Source: Corynebacterium sp. HS2168-gen11 (GTDB lineage: Bacteria > Actinomycetota > Actinomycetes > Mycobacteriales > Mycobacteriaceae). Taken from it: a DNA stretch of 64,000 nucleotides. The stretch spans positions 1-64,000 of the forward strand of contig NZ_JANUXR010000009.1 of the NCBI RefSeq assembly GCF_024834075.1, in the 5' to 3' direction. The notes beneath the pieces were generated by a model, which was not told the origin of the DNA, made no database searches, and saw only the letters and a program-made list of their open reading frames with translations. Position 1 is the stretch's first letter. Each line of letters opens with the position of its first letter. Position numbers and translations under genes: made by a program. Positions 9,473 to 19,593 of this stretch are shown piece after piece.

Positions 9473-10567
9473 GTGGAACAGCAACACAAGCGTGGCTTTG
9501 GTCGTAAGGCTTTGCTCGGTGGTGTCGTCGCTCTTGGTGGCATGGCACTTTCCGGTTGTGATGTCGCAGCTCCAGAAGGTGCTTTGGGTACCTTCTTAGC
9601 TATGGGCTGGCCAAAGGGTGTTACGCCAGAAGCTCATGCAATGTACAACTTCTGGGTTTGGGTCTGGGCAGTTGCTTGGATTATTGGCTTTATCATGTGG
9701 GGCCTGTTTATTTATGGCATGTTCGCATGGTCAGCAAAGCGTGCTGAGAAGAATGGCAAGGGTGAGTTCCCTCGCCAGACTCAGTACAACATCCCACTTG
9801 AATTGGTACTGACCATTCTCCCGATTGTTATTGTGATGGGTCTGTTCTTCTTCACAGTCCAAACCCAAGACAAGGCAACTGCTTTGGATAAAGATCCAAA
9901 GGTTGTAGTGGACGTAACTGCATATCAGTGGAACTGGAAGTTTGGTTACCGTGCTGTTGATGGTGAGCTGACCAAGAACGATCAGGATTACGACGGCATT
10001 GATGCGGAGCGTCAGGCGTTGGCTGAGGCTTCTAAGGTTGAAGACGAAGCTGCTGGCGGCAAGAACCCAATTCACAATATGTCGAAATCGGATGTTTCTT
10101 ATCTCCACTTCGATAAGATCGAGACTCTGGGTACCACTGAGGAAATTCCAGTTTTGGTTCTTCCAACCAATACGGCAATTGAATTCCAGTTAGCTTCTGC
10201 AGACGTTAGCCACGCTTTCTGGGTTCCAGAATTTTTGTTCAAGCGTGACGTCTACAACCACCCAGAGGCTAACAAGCAAGAGCGTCGCTTCCAGATCGAG
10301 AAGATCGAAAAAGAAGGTGCCTTCGTTGGACGTTGTGCCGAAATGTGCGGTACGTATCATGCAATGATGAACTTTGAAATCCGTGCGGTTTCTCCTGAGA
10401 AGTTCACCGAGTATCTCGATTACCGCATGAAGAATCCTGAGGCTGCAAACTCAGAGGCTCTTGAAGCTATCGGCGAGGAAGGTTATGCAACCTCAACCTC
10501 TCCATTCAACAGTGGACGTCTTGACACTCGCGGTGGCGACAACGCACGTGCGAAGACTGGCGTCTAG
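9473..10567 (+). CDS. ctaC: Cytochrome c oxidase (aa3) subunit II
   Basis: Membrane-anchored subunit that receives electrons at the binuclear CuA centre. The CuA ligands are seen in HAFWVPEF and [15 protein letters not shown] lipobox (MALSGC) at the end of the N-terminal segment predicts a lipoprotein, followed by two membrane helices and a cupredoxin domain. An acidic insertion before the CuA site ([20 protein letters not shown] region) is typical of corynebacterial CtaC, which contacts the bc1 complex. I start at GTG 9473 ([17 protein letters not shown]), which has AGGAAGG upstream, rather than GTG 9449. It forms an operon with ctaF (20 bp). Confidence 0.95.
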   Translation: MEQQHKRGFGRKALLGGVVALGGMALSGCDVAAPEGALGTFLAMGWPKGVTPEAHAMYNFWVWVWAVAWIIGFIMWGLFIYGMFAWSAKRAEKNGKGEFPRQTQYNIPLELVLTILPIVIVMGLFFFTVQTQDKATALDKDPKVVVDVTAYQWNWKFGYRAVDGELTKNDQDYDGIDAERQALAEASKVEDEAAGGKNPIHNMSKSDVSYLHFDKIETLGTTEEIPVLVLPTNTAIEFQLASADVSHAFWVPEFLFKRDVYNHPEANKQERRFQIEKIEKEGAFVGRCAEMCGTYHAMMNFEIRAVSPEKFTEYLDYRMKNPEAANSEALEAIGEEGYATSTSPFNSGRLDTRGGDNARAKTGV

Positions 10568-10587
10568 GGAAGAGGAAGGAATATAAC

Positions 10588-11046
10588 ATGCGCAGCTCTG
10601 CAAAAATCATGTATGGCATGACGGTCTTTTTGGCAATCATGACTGCAATCTACTTCGTCGCTACCATGTACGTGAACGACTCAGGCAACCGCTTCGTCAC
10701 TGAAGGTGTTTCTACGAGCTACAACCTAGAGTGGGCAGGCGCCGTTTCGATGTTCCTGGCAACCTTGCTCTGCTTGATGCTCGGCGGTTACTTGCACTTC
10801 ACTGAAAAGCGCATCGACGTTTTGCCTGAAGACTGGGAAGAAGCAGAAGTTGCTGATGGTGCTGGTACCTATGGCTTCTTCTCTCCATTCTCAATTTGGC
10901 CAGCAGCTATGTCCGGTGCAATCGCACTGCTCGGCTTTGGCATTATCTTCATGCACTACTGGCTGATCGCAATCGGTGCAGTTGCCTTGATCTACACCAC
11001 CACAATGCTCAACCTGCAGTATGGTCTGCCAAAGGAAAAGCATTAA
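10588..11046 (+). CDS. ctaF: Cytochrome c oxidase subunit IV (actinobacterial type)
   Basis: Small integral-membrane subunit of 152 residues specific to actinobacterial aa3 oxidase. Two membrane segments lie in the N-terminal half (about 6-27 and 45-66). [13 protein letters not shown] acidic stretch and an [12 protein letters not shown] motif precede two more helices. Start ATG 10588 with GGAAGGAA upstream, co-transcribed with ctaC. A terminator follows, so ctaE has its own promoter. Confidence 0.93.
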   Translation: MRSSAKIMYGMTVFLAIMTAIYFVATMYVNDSGNRFVTEGVSTSYNLEWAGAVSMFLATLLCLMLGGYLHFTEKRIDVLPEDWEEAEVADGAGTYGFFSPFSIWPAAMSGAIALLGFGIIFMHYWLIAIGAVALIYTTTMLNLQYGLPKEKH

Positions 11047-11074
11047 ATAAGGTTAAACACTAACTTTTCGGCAC

Positions 11075-11110
11075 AAGCCGCTTTCTGATGATCTTCAGGA
11101 AGCGGCTTTC
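11075..11110 (+). terminator. Terminator of the ctaC-ctaF operon
   Basis: AAGCCGCTTTC at 11075 pairs with GGAAGCGGCTT ending near 11108, followed by a short T/C run. Confidence 0.75.
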
Positions 11111-11253
11111 GTCGTATAAAAATTAAAAAAGTTCCACGCCATTAAAAAATCGCGAAAGTGGGGGCATTTGGCGGGGGTGGTGAATATAAATAACTGCTGG
11201 TAGTCGAGGGGCAACCGAAAGTTGGAGTTTTGGCGATGAAGTCATTTTCTTAC

Positions 11254-11269
11254 TGTGAATTGGGTCTCA
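11254..11269. promoter_or_regulatory. Candidate GlxR operator upstream of ctaE-qcrCAB
   Basis: TGTGAATTGGGTCTCA matches the TGTGA-N6-TCACA consensus with one mismatch. No experimental support here. Confidence 0.35.
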
Positions 11270-11517
11270 CTAAAAGAAAAGTGTCTCGTAGTTGAAAAGA
11301 ATCTAGTCATTTATTTAGAAGGCTGTAGTGTTCTTGGTATGGCGTAAAAAGTGTCATATGACCTGCGGTATCTACTGTTAAAGAATGTTGGTGGCAATAA
11401 CATGTGTGTGCTTGTCTGACCAATATTCTTTAAAAAGTTCCCATAGATTAAAAAATTCTTTCGCTGAGGGGCAAAAAATAGTCATGCGCGTGACGTGACT
11501 TGAGCGGGACGAACCGT

Positions 11518-11531
11518 CATACTAGAAGATG
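11518..11531 (+). promoter_or_regulatory. Probable leaderless promoter of ctaE
   Basis: CATACT at 11518-11523 sits seven bases before the GTG at 11531, and no ribosome site precedes that GTG. Transcription would start at or next to the start codon. Confidence 0.45.
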
Positions 11532-12148
11532 TGACGAGCGCAATTGGAAACCCAGATAAGGCAGCAACACCACGTGTTGCGGCACTGAACCGTCCTAATA
11601 TGGTCAGTGTCGGCACGATCGTGTTCCTGTCTCAGGAATTGATGTTCTTCGCCGGTCTGTTCGCGATGTACTTCACTTCGCGAGCCAACGGTATTGGTAA
11701 TGGAAGTTGGAAAGAGGGTGCCCATCACCTCAACGTGCCTTATGCGTTGATGATTACGGTTATCCTGGTTTCTTCTTCCTTTACAGCCCAGTGGGGTGTT
11801 TTTGCCGCAGAGCGAGGAGACGTCTTCGGACTTCGTCGTTGGTACACGCTAACGATTCTTCTCGGAACTGTGTTCCTTGTAGGTCAGGCATACGAGTATT
11901 ACCACTTGGTAACGCATGGTCTGACGATCCCAAGTAGTGTCTATGGCTCTACTTTCTATATCACAACAGGATTCCACGCAGCACACGTGCTTGGTGGCGT
12001 TCTTGGATTCGTGGTTGTACTGCTCAGGATCGCAAAGGCAAAGTTCACTCCGGCTCAGGCAACTGCGGCGATGGTTGTGTCTTATTACTGGCACTTCGTC
12101 GACGTTGTTTGGATCGGCCTGTTCATCACGATTTACTTCATTAAGTAG
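11531..12148 (+). CDS. ctaE: Cytochrome c oxidase (aa3) subunit III
   Basis: Core membrane subunit of aa3 oxidase, 205 residues with five membrane helices as in the short actinobacterial form. The N-terminus ([22 protein letters not shown]) and the C-terminal segment ([20 protein letters not shown]) are hallmarks of the family. GTG 11531 lacks a Shine-Dalgarno and is probably leaderless. It is followed by qcrC-qcrA-qcrB on the same strand, the order known for the bc1-aa3 supercomplex in corynebacteria. Confidence 0.95.
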   Translation: MTSAIGNPDKAATPRVAALNRPNMVSVGTIVFLSQELMFFAGLFAMYFTSRANGIGNGSWKEGAHHLNVPYALMITVILVSSSFTAQWGVFAAERGDVFGLRRWYTLTILLGTVFLVGQAYEYYHLVTHGLTIPSSVYGSTFYITTGFHAAHVLGGVLGFVVVLLRIAKAKFTPAQATAAMVVSYYWHFVDVVWIGLFITIYFIK

Positions 12149-12284
12149 GCCGTAGCCGCCAACATTGACACAAAATCTAAAGGAACTGCGGGGAAGGTCC
12201 CCAACATGCACGGCCTTGGATTGGAAGTGTCACGCGAATGGCCTACAGCCCTTCACTTTCCATGATCGAGACATAAGGAAAATG

Positions 12285-13178
12285 ATGGATACCAACCCAC
12301 AGAATCCCGAGATGGCCCGCGAGGCCGCTTCGGCGATGGATGCTAAGAAGGTAAAGGCACGCCGTAAGGCGCGTCGTACTTTCGCAGGCGCTGTCGCTTT
12401 GGCACTCGGACTGACAGGTTCCGGTTTGTTACTCAACGCCGTAACCCCAGAAGCCCAGCTCGCCACCGCACAAGCGGACGAGCAAGCAACGATTCAGACC
12501 GGTAAAGATCTGTATGACGTTGCATGTATTACCTGCCACGGCGCTAACCTCCAAGGTGTGAAGGATCGCGGTCCTTCCTTGATCGGTGTTGGCGAAGGTG
12601 CGGTATATTTCCAGGTTCATTCTGGTCGTATGCCAATGCTGAGCAACGGCGCACAGGCAGCTCGCAAGACTCCTCGTTACACCGAGGCACAGACTTTGGC
12701 CATTGCTGCATACGTTGCAGCCAATGGTGGCGGTCCTGCCATCGTGCGTGACGAAGACGGTAGCGTTGCACAAGAGAGCCTGCGTGGCTCTCACTTCGAT
12801 GGCAAGATCAATCCAGCTGACATCGCTCGCGGTTCTGATCTTTTCCGCTTGAACTGTGCATCCTGCCACAACTTCACCGGTCGTGGTGGCGCACTTTCCT
12901 CCGGTAAGTACGCACCATACTTGGACCCTGCAAACGAGCAGGAAATTTACCAGGCTATGTTGACCGGTCCTCAGAACATGCCGAAGTTCTCTGATCGCCA
13001 GCTTTCTGCTGACGAGAAGAAAGACATCATCGCGTTTATCAAGGCTGCGAAAGAAACACCTTCTCCAGGTGGTTGGAGCCTCGGCGGTCTCGGCCCAGTG
13101 GCTGAAGGTATGTTCATGTGGCTTGTTGGAATTGTGGTCCTCGTGGCCGCCGCTCTGTGGATTGGATCTCGCTCATGA
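12285..13178 (+). CDS. qcrC: Dihaem cytochrome c (cytochrome cc) of the bc1 complex
   Basis: Carries electrons from the Rieske protein directly to aa3 oxidase, replacing soluble cytochrome c. Two haem motifs are present: CITCH (C81, C84, H85) and CASCH (C191, C194, H195). An N-terminal signal/anchor at about 31-52 and a C-terminal membrane helix ([19 protein letters not shown]) hold it in the membrane. The open frame begins at 12165, but AAGGA before ATG 12285 and the MDTNPQNPE start fit the family; 297 residues result. ATG 12282 is an equal alternative. qcrA starts within its stop codon (ATGA). Confidence 0.95.
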   Translation: MDTNPQNPEMAREAASAMDAKKVKARRKARRTFAGAVALALGLTGSGLLLNAVTPEAQLATAQADEQATIQTGKDLYDVACITCHGANLQGVKDRGPSLIGVGEGAVYFQVHSGRMPMLSNGAQAARKTPRYTEAQTLAIAAYVAANGGGPAIVRDEDGSVAQESLRGSHFDGKINPADIARGSDLFRLNCASCHNFTGRGGALSSGKYAPYLDPANEQEIYQAMLTGPQNMPKFSDRQLSADEKKDIIAFIKAAKETPSPGGWSLGGLGPVAEGMFMWLVGIVVLVAAALWIGSRS

Positions 13179-14395
13179 GCAATAACAACGCAAAACAATA
13201 TTCTGAAAAAGAACTCAACGCCATGACGAACGAAGAGCTCGCGCGTCTTGGTACTGAGCTTGACGACGTCACGGTTGCGTACCGCAAGGAGCGCTTCCCG
13301 ATTCCGAATGACCCAGCTGAAAAGCGCGCAGAACGCACCGTTGCAATCTGGTTCATCTTGGCAATTTTGACTGCTCTTGGGTTTATCGCGGTATACCTTG
13401 CATGGCCATGGCAATATAAAGGCCACGGCGATGAAGGTCTGTGGATGTACACCTTCTACACACCATTGCTTGGTGTGACTGCCGGCCTGTCGATTCTTTC
13501 CTTGGGCATCGGCGTTGTGACGTATGTCAAGAGCTTCGTCCCAGAAGAAATCGCAGTTCAGCGTCGTCATGATGGCCCTTCTGAGGAAGTTGACCGCCGT
13601 ACGATCGTGGCACTGCTGAATGACTCTTGGGAAACCTCAACCTTGGGTCGTCGTAAAGTGCTGCAAGGCCTGCTTGGTGGCTCCGCCGTACTCGCTGGCT
13701 TAGTGGTTGCACTTCCACTTGGCGGTATGGTGAAGAATCCTTGGAAGAAGGGCAAGCTCACCATTCAAGGTGACGGTACTCTTTGGACCTCTGGCTGGAC
13801 TTTGACCGAGCATGACGTCAAGGTTTACCTGGGTCGTGACACTGGTGCTCTTGCTGTGAAGCACGAGACTTCTGCTGGTGAGCACTACACCACTCAAGGT
13901 GTCACTCGCTTGGTACGTATGCGTCCAGAAGATTTGGCAGCTGCTGCAATGGAAACTGTTTTCCCATTGCCTGCTGACTTGGTCAATGATGGTGACTTGT
14001 ACGATCCAACTGCAGATGTGTACGAAACACAGATGCACTCCATTCACGGCCCTCGTAACGCAGTTATGCTGATCCGTTTACGTTCAGCTGACGCGGACAA
14101 GGTCATCGAGCGTGTAGGCCAGGAAGACTTCCACTACGGCGATTACTACGCATATTCGAAGATCTGCACGCACATTGGTTGCCCAACCTCTTTGTATGAG
14201 GCTCAGACTAACCGTATTCTGTGCCCGTGCCACCAGTCGCAGTTCGATGCTCTGCAGTACGGCAAGCCTGTGTTCGGCCCAGCCGCACGCGCATTGCCAC
14301 AGCTGCCGATCACCGTTGATGAAGAGGGTTACCTCATCGCCGCAGGCAACTTTATTGAGTCTGTCGGCCCGGCATTCTGGGAGCGTAAGTCATAA
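13175..14395 (+). CDS. qcrA: Rieske iron-sulfur protein of the bc1 complex
   Basis: Ubiquinol/menaquinol-cytochrome c reductase 2Fe-2S subunit, 406 residues. Three N-terminal membrane helices lie at about 54-76, 90-118 and 165-188 (actinobacterial form). The cluster boxes are CTHIGC (C331, H333, C336) and CPCH (C350, C352, H353). The residue after the second His is Gln where many Rieske proteins have Gly, as I recall also for C. glutamicum. The longer frame from 13118 overlaps qcrC coding sequence; ATG 13175 overlapping the qcrC stop is the likely start. It is translationally coupled on both sides. Confidence 0.95.
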   Translation: MSNNNAKQYSEKELNAMTNEELARLGTELDDVTVAYRKERFPIPNDPAEKRAERTVAIWFILAILTALGFIAVYLAWPWQYKGHGDEGLWMYTFYTPLLGVTAGLSILSLGIGVVTYVKSFVPEEIAVQRRHDGPSEEVDRRTIVALLNDSWETSTLGRRKVLQGLLGGSAVLAGLVVALPLGGMVKNPWKKGKLTIQGDGTLWTSGWTLTEHDVKVYLGRDTGALAVKHETSAGEHYTTQGVTRLVRMRPEDLAAAAMETVFPLPADLVNDGDLYDPTADVYETQMHSIHGPRNAVMLIRLRSADADKVIERVGQEDFHYGDYYAYSKICTHIGCPTSLYEAQTNRILCPCHQSQFDALQYGKPVFGPAARALPQLPITVDEEGYLIAAGNFIESVGPAFWERKS

Positions 14396-16020
14396 TGAGC
14401 ACGAAACTCGCTGAAATCGGAAACAATATTGACTCTCGATACACCGCTAGTGCGGGTATCCGTCGTCAGATTAATAAGGTATTCCCAACCCACTGGTCAT
14501 TCATGCTCGGTGAAGTTGCACTTTATAGCTTCATTATTTTGCTGCTGACCGGTGTGTATTTGACGCTGTTCTTCGATCCTTCGATTACCAAAGTCATCTA
14601 TGACGGTGCATACCTGCCATTAAATGGTGTCGAAATGTCTCGTGCATACGAGACAGCACTGAATCTTTCATTCGAGGTTCGCGGTGGTCTGTTCATTCGA
14701 CAGATGCACCACTGGGCTGCACTGATGTTCATGGTTTCGATGACCGTACACATGTTGCGCATCTTCTTCACCGGCGCATTCCGTCGCCCACGTGAAGCAA
14801 ACTGGATCATCGGTTGTGTGCTGTTGCTGCTGGGTATGGCAGAAGGCTTCATGGGTTACTCCTTGCCTGACGACTTACTCTCTGGCGTTGGTCTGCGCAT
14901 TATGTCTGCAATCATCGTTGGTCTTCCAATCATCGGTACCTGGTTGCACTGGCTTATCTTCGGTGGCGACTTCCCATCTGAACTGATGCTGGATCGTTTC
15001 TACGTGGCTCACGTGTTGATCATCCCAGGTATTATTCTTGGTCTGATCGCCGCTCACTTGGCACTGGTTTGGTACCAGAAGCACACGCAGTTCCCAGGAC
15101 CAGGTCGTGCAGAAAACAACGTTGTTGGTATCCGCATTCTTCCTATGTTCGGTATCAAGGCAGCAGCATTCGGTTTGATCACCGCAGGTGTACTTGCTTT
15201 GATGGCCGGCCTGACCACCATTAATGCAATTTGGCTGTTGGGTCCATATAACCCAGCACAGGTTTCTGCTGGTTCCCAGCCAGATATTTATATGCTGTGG
15301 ACTGATGGTATTGCTCGTGTCATGCCAGCATGGGAGCTGTACATCGGCAACCACACCATCCCAGGTGCATTCTGGGTGGCAATGCTGTGCGGTTTGATGG
15401 TTGTACTGTTGATTGCGTACCCATTCATTGAAGCAAAACTGACCGGCGACGATGCACACCATAACCTGCTGCAGCGCCCACGTGACGTGCCTGTTCGTAC
15501 CTCACTTGGTGTTATGGCAATTACCTTCTACTTCTTGGTCACGTTGTCTGGTGGTAACGACCTCTTCGCTATTCACTTCCAGGTTTCCTTGAATGCTATG
15601 ACATGGGTCGGCCGCATCGGTTTGATCATCCTGCCTCCACTGGCATACTTCGTCACCTATCGCATTTGCCTTGGTCTCCAGCGTGCGGACCGTGAAGTTC
15701 TCGAGCACGGTATCGAAACTGGTGTCATCAAGTTCATGCCGAACGGTGCATTCATCGAAGTTCACCAGCCACTTGGCCCAGTCGATGAACACGGACATCC
15801 AATTCCATTGCCATACGCAGGCGCACCAGTGCCAAACCAGCTCAACAAGCTTGGTTTCTCTGGTCTGCCAGGCCGTGGTTCCTTCTTTACTCCTGATTCC
15901 AAGGAGATTGCAGACAAGGCTGCTGCAATCGAGCATGAGAATCATCGCGAGCAAGAAGAAATGTTTGAAAATCTCAACGCTGCCAACCGTGCAGCGGATG
16001 AAGAAAAGGGTCTGATCTAG
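14395..16020 (+). CDS. qcrB: Cytochrome b subunit of the bc1 complex
   Basis: Membrane subunit with two b haems and the menaquinol sites; 541 residues, long because of the actinobacterial C-terminal extension. Haem-ligand histidines are seen in [19 protein letters not shown] and in [21 protein letters not shown]. The C-terminal ~120 residues are hydrophilic ([20 protein letters not shown]). The ATG at 14395 shares its first base with the last base of the qcrA stop (TAATG). It is last in the ctaE-qcrCAB unit, with a terminator 25 bp downstream. Confidence 0.96.
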   Translation: MSTKLAEIGNNIDSRYTASAGIRRQINKVFPTHWSFMLGEVALYSFIILLLTGVYLTLFFDPSITKVIYDGAYLPLNGVEMSRAYETALNLSFEVRGGLFIRQMHHWAALMFMVSMTVHMLRIFFTGAFRRPREANWIIGCVLLLLGMAEGFMGYSLPDDLLSGVGLRIMSAIIVGLPIIGTWLHWLIFGGDFPSELMLDRFYVAHVLIIPGIILGLIAAHLALVWYQKHTQFPGPGRAENNVVGIRILPMFGIKAAAFGLITAGVLALMAGLTTINAIWLLGPYNPAQVSAGSQPDIYMLWTDGIARVMPAWELYIGNHTIPGAFWVAMLCGLMVVLLIAYPFIEAKLTGDDAHHNLLQRPRDVPVRTSLGVMAITFYFLVTLSGGNDLFAIHFQVSLNAMTWVGRIGLIILPPLAYFVTYRICLGLQRADREVLEHGIETGVIKFMPNGAFIEVHQPLGPVDEHGHPIPLPYAGAPVPNQLNKLGFSGLPGRGSFFTPDSKEIADKAAAIEHENHREQEEMFENLNAANRAADEEKGLI

Positions 16021-16044
16021 TATCAGATTTTCATAAGCGCTCAC

Positions 16045-16074
16045 AAGGCCGTCTCGTATCTGCGAGGCGGCCTT
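16045..16074 (+). terminator. Terminator after qcrB
   Basis: AAGGCCGTCTCG at 16045 pairs with CGAGGCGGCCTT ending at 16073, with a short T run. Confidence 0.8.
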
Positions 16075-16933
16075 TGCGTTTGCTTTGATGTCGTATATAT
16101 GAGTGGCTTTCCTATATATAAGGTTCTCACTCGCATATGTTTTCAACATGATCTGTCTGCGCATAGCTCTAGCAGATAGTTGAGCAAGTAGGCGCTTGAT
16201 CACGCTTGATCACGCTTAAATGCTCGGTATACCGTTGATTCCGGTGATTGTATCGATTGGTTATCAGTCGACCTGTAGTTTCAGCCCTATTGGCGCGTCA
16301 CGCAGGTGGTAAGTGTGAGTACAGGAATCACGGTTGTCGCAATATAGTGCTGCACATCGTTGAATCCTCGATGCCAAGATACCGGATGCCTGACTTCACA
16401 TATCAATTGTAGGACTTCCAAGCATGTGTAGGTTGCGCAGATATTTGCGTAGCTGTCTATTTCAGGATCGACGAATAATCTCGTCATGTTTGCTTCGCAC
16501 GATACTTATATACGGTAACTATGTTCTGCATCTATACTGCCTTTGCTGCGCAATATACTGCTGCGTACGTGTATTCGCACACCTGCACTGGCTTCTTGCA
16601 TAGTAAGCACACGAGTGGCGCTAAAATTATGAACGAGTTCCAGACGAACATTATCGGTGTATGTTTACGAACAACACGACAGATAACACAACACGACAGA
16701 AGTCCTCATTCAGGATCAGCATTTCTGGCTGGTGGCAGTTCAGCGTTCTGAGTGTCACCACAAGTTCGACAAGAAACAATGCTGCGTTTTTCTCTCTTGA
16801 ATACAGCGTGCTGTGTTCATGAACATAGCAATGGCGACGGTAGCTACTTGAAACAAAGCATGGCACGAAAAGTATTCACAATTGTGTAGTGATAATAGGT
16901 ATTGGGCACCTATATATACTCATTTTTAAATAA

Positions 16934-16949
16934 CGTGAGCAACGTCACA
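16934..16949. promoter_or_regulatory. Candidate GlxR operator
   Basis: CGTGAGCAACGTCACA matches TGTGA-N6-TCACA with one mismatch in the outermost base. It lies 384 bp before the NlpC/P60 start. Confidence 0.4.
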
Positions 16950-17183
16950 TTAAAAGAACTATGTGGCAATAACCTGAGAATCTGACATTTATGACGGTTG
17001 TTTGCGGGTCTATTTATAACGTTTTTGTAACGCTAAAATTCGTGGTAGGCGACCTTTTTGGTAACAAAGCGTTATAGAAACCTAACTGTGAGATGCAAGA
17101 ACATTTTTCTCAGGAATGAGCGGCATCAGTATATCGTGGTAGAGGTCTGTGTGCGACACAATTGTGAAAAACTAGAAATCTTC

Positions 17184-17199
17184 GTAACCATTTCGTAAT
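17184..17199 (+). promoter_or_regulatory. Candidate MtrA direct repeat
   Basis: GTAAC at 17184 and GTAAT at 17195 are 11 bp apart, one helical turn. Further GTAAC words lie at 17027 and 17061. MtrA binds loosely conserved direct repeats of this sort before cell-wall hydrolase genes; assignment is inference. Confidence 0.35.
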
Positions 17200-17332
17200 C
17201 TTAATGAAGTTAATCGTGCTCACATGGGTACAAGAAAGTTGTTGATTCGCATTCTTGTGAAACGCAAGGGTGAGAAGTATTGCGGAAATCGAAAATCGTT
17301 TTTCGCGAACAGACAAGTATTGGAGTTTATTC

Positions 17333-18031
17333 GTGGCTAAGCATCGTCGTCAGAGTCAGAGCAAAGCGCGTACCACTGCGGTTCTTGGAGCAGTAGCTGC
17401 TGCTTCTACGGTAGTTCCACAGGCTGCTCAGGCTGCTCAGGTAGTGGTGCCAGGTACGACGTTCGCAGTAGATGTTCCAGGCATTGAAAATGTTCGCGAA
17501 CTTACGTACGTTCCTGGCATTCAGACATGGATTCCAGCGGTCACCACTCAATCACTGCCAAATGTTTCGCTGCCAGCAGTTCCAGATTTGCAAAAACTGG
17601 TGCCAGTATTAACTGGTCAAGCTAACACGGCTGCTGCTTATAGTGCGGTTGTAGAACCTGTGATTGAACAGCAAATTCCAGTTCAAACTGAAGGTAACGC
17701 GATCGTTGCAGCCGCACGTACCAAGATTGGTGCTCCTTACGCATGGGGTGCAAAGGGTCCATACGCTTTTGACTGCTCAGGTTTTGTGACTTGGGCGTAT
17801 GAGCAGGTCGGTAAGCAAATCCCACGTACATCCTATGCGCAGGCAGCGCAAGGACAGCGCGTTGCATATCAGGACTTGCGTCCAGGAGACATTGTTGTGT
17901 TCTATTCTGGCGCAACCCATGTGGGCATTTATTCGGGTAATGGCATGGTTATTCATGCAAGTGACTATGGTGTGCCGCTTTCAGAGGTACCGATGAGCCG
18001 GATGCCATTCCACTCTGCAGTACGTTTTTAA
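17333..18031 (+). CDS. Secreted NlpC/P60 peptidoglycan hydrolase (short form)
   Basis: Predicted D,L-endopeptidase cutting peptidoglycan stem peptides during growth and septum splitting. At 232 residues it has a basic N-terminus with a signal sequence (TTAVLGAVAAASTVVPQAAQA), a ~100-residue Pro/Val-rich linker, and a C-terminal NlpC/P60 domain. The catalytic residues are Cys148 (DCSG), His196 (ATHVGIY) and His208. GTG 17333 (VAKHRRQSQSKART) has a GGAG site 8 bp upstream; the longer frame from 17270 lacks one. It stands next to a second, larger NlpC/P60 gene; both would act at the cell surface. Confidence 0.92.
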   Translation: MAKHRRQSQSKARTTAVLGAVAAASTVVPQAAQAAQVVVPGTTFAVDVPGIENVRELTYVPGIQTWIPAVTTQSLPNVSLPAVPDLQKLVPVLTGQANTAAAYSAVVEPVIEQQIPVQTEGNAIVAAARTKIGAPYAWGAKGPYAFDCSGFVTWAYEQVGKQIPRTSYAQAAQGQRVAYQDLRPGDIVVFYSGATHVGIYSGNGMVIHASDYGVPLSEVPMSRMPFHSAVRF

Positions 18032-18576
18032 GTGAATTTGTGCTTGAGCGCCTCACTCTGTGAGGCGCTTTGGTATATTCGCCACATATTGGCATCTTGT
18101 GCCTGCCGTAACGCTTGTAGTCGTCTGGAAATTGCTGAAGTATTTATCGTCTCCAGATGATCTGCACTGTTTTAGATGTTGGAGAAACATTTCATCTACT
18201 TATTCAGTATCTACAAACTTCACAGATGTACTTTTGTACGCAGATTTTGAAGTTAATGGATGCTAAGCGGTACGTATCGTAGCTTTGCGAAACTTGACAG
18301 GAGAAAAGCGAGCTTTGCAATAAGAACTCCAGGTAGATGAAAGTTGTACACCACAGAAGTTTCGCTTTGAACGCATGTGGGTATGGGTATAGCAAATCTG
18401 CATCCTGAGAAGGTAATAATAATGTCTGTCAATAATGAATGTTCACAATGGATATCATGGGCAGGACTAAAAGTTTCTCAGTAAAATGCAATAGTTATAT
18501 GAGTTAAGTGATAAACAGCTATACTGGAGATAGTGATTTCTCAGTTTTGTGAAGTCTTTGCAGTAGTTAGGGTAGT
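18032..18576. other. Intergenic region between the two NlpC/P60 genes
   Basis: 545 bp with the terminator at 18047-18072. A TATACT at 18530-18535 is a possible -10 for the downstream gene, giving a ~35-nt leader. No ORF with coding character. Confidence 0.5.
18047..18072 (+). terminator. Terminator after the short NlpC/P60 gene
   Basis: Perfect 9-bp stem AGCGCCTCA (18047-18055) with 18061-18069 and a 5-nt loop, then TTTGGT. Confidence 0.8.
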
Positions 18577-19593
18577 ATGAACATTTTTCGAAAGTGTGTT
18601 GTTGTCGCGATTTGTGGCACGTTAGCATTTCCAACCAGCATTTCTTCGGTGTATGCACAAGATCTCGAGACGCTGATTGCCGAGATGTCGGCAACTTCAG
18701 CAGAAGCAAGTGCAAAGAATGAAGAAGTTAAACAACTCGAGTTAGATCTGGAAAAAGCAGAAACCGAACTCGTGGATATCGAGCGAGATGCTGAAGAAAA
18801 GCGCACCGCCGCTGCGAAAACGAAGCAGCTCCAAGCACTTCAGCAAGATAAAATTGATGAGCTTGCACTGGTGAAATATCAAGGTGCAGCCAAAGATCCT
18901 GTCTTCCATGTGCTTGGATCAAAGGATCCAAAACTGGCGATTGATCGTAGTTCGTATTTATCCATGTTGGCTCGTTCCAACGAACGCGCTGCAAAACGTT
19001 TGGCTGAACAAACTGAGCAGGCCAATGGTTTGCATAAGCAAGCTGAGGAAAAGGTCGACGTCGCCAAGCAAAAGCGTGACGAGATTCAGCAAGAGTTTGA
19101 AAAACTCGAGCGTGAGCGTAAAGAGCTCGAAGCTAAGATTCTCAAGATTCAAGAACAAGTCAGCGCATTAAGTCCCGAAGACCGCTTGCGCTGGATGACG
19201 AAAAATGGGCCAGTCACATACACGTTAAGCGATATCACATCCACCAATGAAGCTGGTTTGGAAGCGCTTAAGGCTGGTATGACCAAGGTTGGATCTCCAT
19301 ATAGCTGGGGTGCAACCGGTCCGAATGAGTTTGATTGTTCTGGTTTGGTAGTCTGGTCTTACCAACAAATTGGTAAGACAATTCCGCGTACGTCGCAAGC
19401 TCAAATGCTCGGTGGTGTTCCGATCCCGCGTGATCAGCTGCAGCCAGGTGATGTCGTTGCGTTTTATCCAGGGGCAACCCATGTGGGTATCTACGCTGGC
19501 GATAATAAGGTCCTGCATTCCTCTGACTATGGAATCCCCGTGCAAGTTGTAGACATGGGACGTATGCCATTTTATGGAGCCCGCCGGTACTAA
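18577..19593 (+). CDS. Secreted NlpC/P60 hydrolase with coiled-coil domain (RipA type)
   Basis: Peptidoglycan D,L-endopeptidase of 338 residues. A signal peptide runs to about residue 27 (SSVYA). A long Glu/Lys-rich coiled coil spans ~30-200 (SAEASAKNEEVKQLELDLEK and EKVDVAKQKRDEIQQEFEKL). The NlpC/P60 domain follows with Cys254 (DCSG), His302 and His314. Coiled coils in this family bind and autoinhibit or recruit the enzyme to FtsEX-like partners; that is family knowledge, not visible here. Start ATG 18577. Its stop TAA overlaps the pimB ATG, an unexpected coupling of a hydrolase to a glycolipid enzyme. Confidence 0.93.
   Translation: MNIFRKCVVVAICGTLAFPTSISSVYAQDLETLIAEMSATSAEASAKNEEVKQLELDLEKAETELVDIERDAEEKRTAAAKTKQLQALQQDKIDELALVKYQGAAKDPVFHVLGSKDPKLAIDRSSYLSMLARSNERAAKRLAEQTEQANGLHKQAEEKVDVAKQKRDEIQQEFEKLERERKELEAKILKIQEQVSALSPEDRLRWMTKNGPVTYTLSDITSTNEAGLEALKAGMTKVGSPYSWGATGPNEFDCSGLVVWSYQQIGKTIPRTSQAQMLGGVPIPRDQLQPGDVVAFYPGATHVGIYAGDNKVLHSSDYGIPVQVVDMGRMPFYGARRY

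Larger units (their letters stand above)
11047..11530. other. Intergenic region before ctaE
   Basis: 484 bp with the ctaCF terminator, a GlxR-like site (11254-11269), a G-rich patch (11159-11182) and a probable leaderless ctaE promoter at its end. No ORF. Confidence 0.55.
16075..17332. other. Long gene-free region upstream of the NlpC/P60 gene
   Basis: About 1.26 kb. Short frames exist (e.g. plus 16521-16751) but have no ribosome site, repetitive low-quality composition and no family features. It contains a 10-bp tandem duplication GCTTGATCAC at 16194-16217, a GlxR-like site (16934-16949) and GTAAC-type repeats nearer the gene. It may also encode an untranslated RNA, but no known fold was recognised. 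Confidence 0.6.

Noticed and set aside
11159..11182. G-rich patch resembling MraZ boxes between ctaF and ctaE
   Set aside because: Only one proper TGGGG at the right phase; no division gene nearby.
16521..16751. 76-codon frame in the gene desert
   Set aside because: No ribosome site, no family features, composition like random sequence.
16950..17332. Possible c-di-AMP (ydaO) riboswitch before the NlpC/P60 gene
   Set aside because: Such leaders precede cell-wall hydrolases in actinobacteria, but the conserved core elements were not found here.
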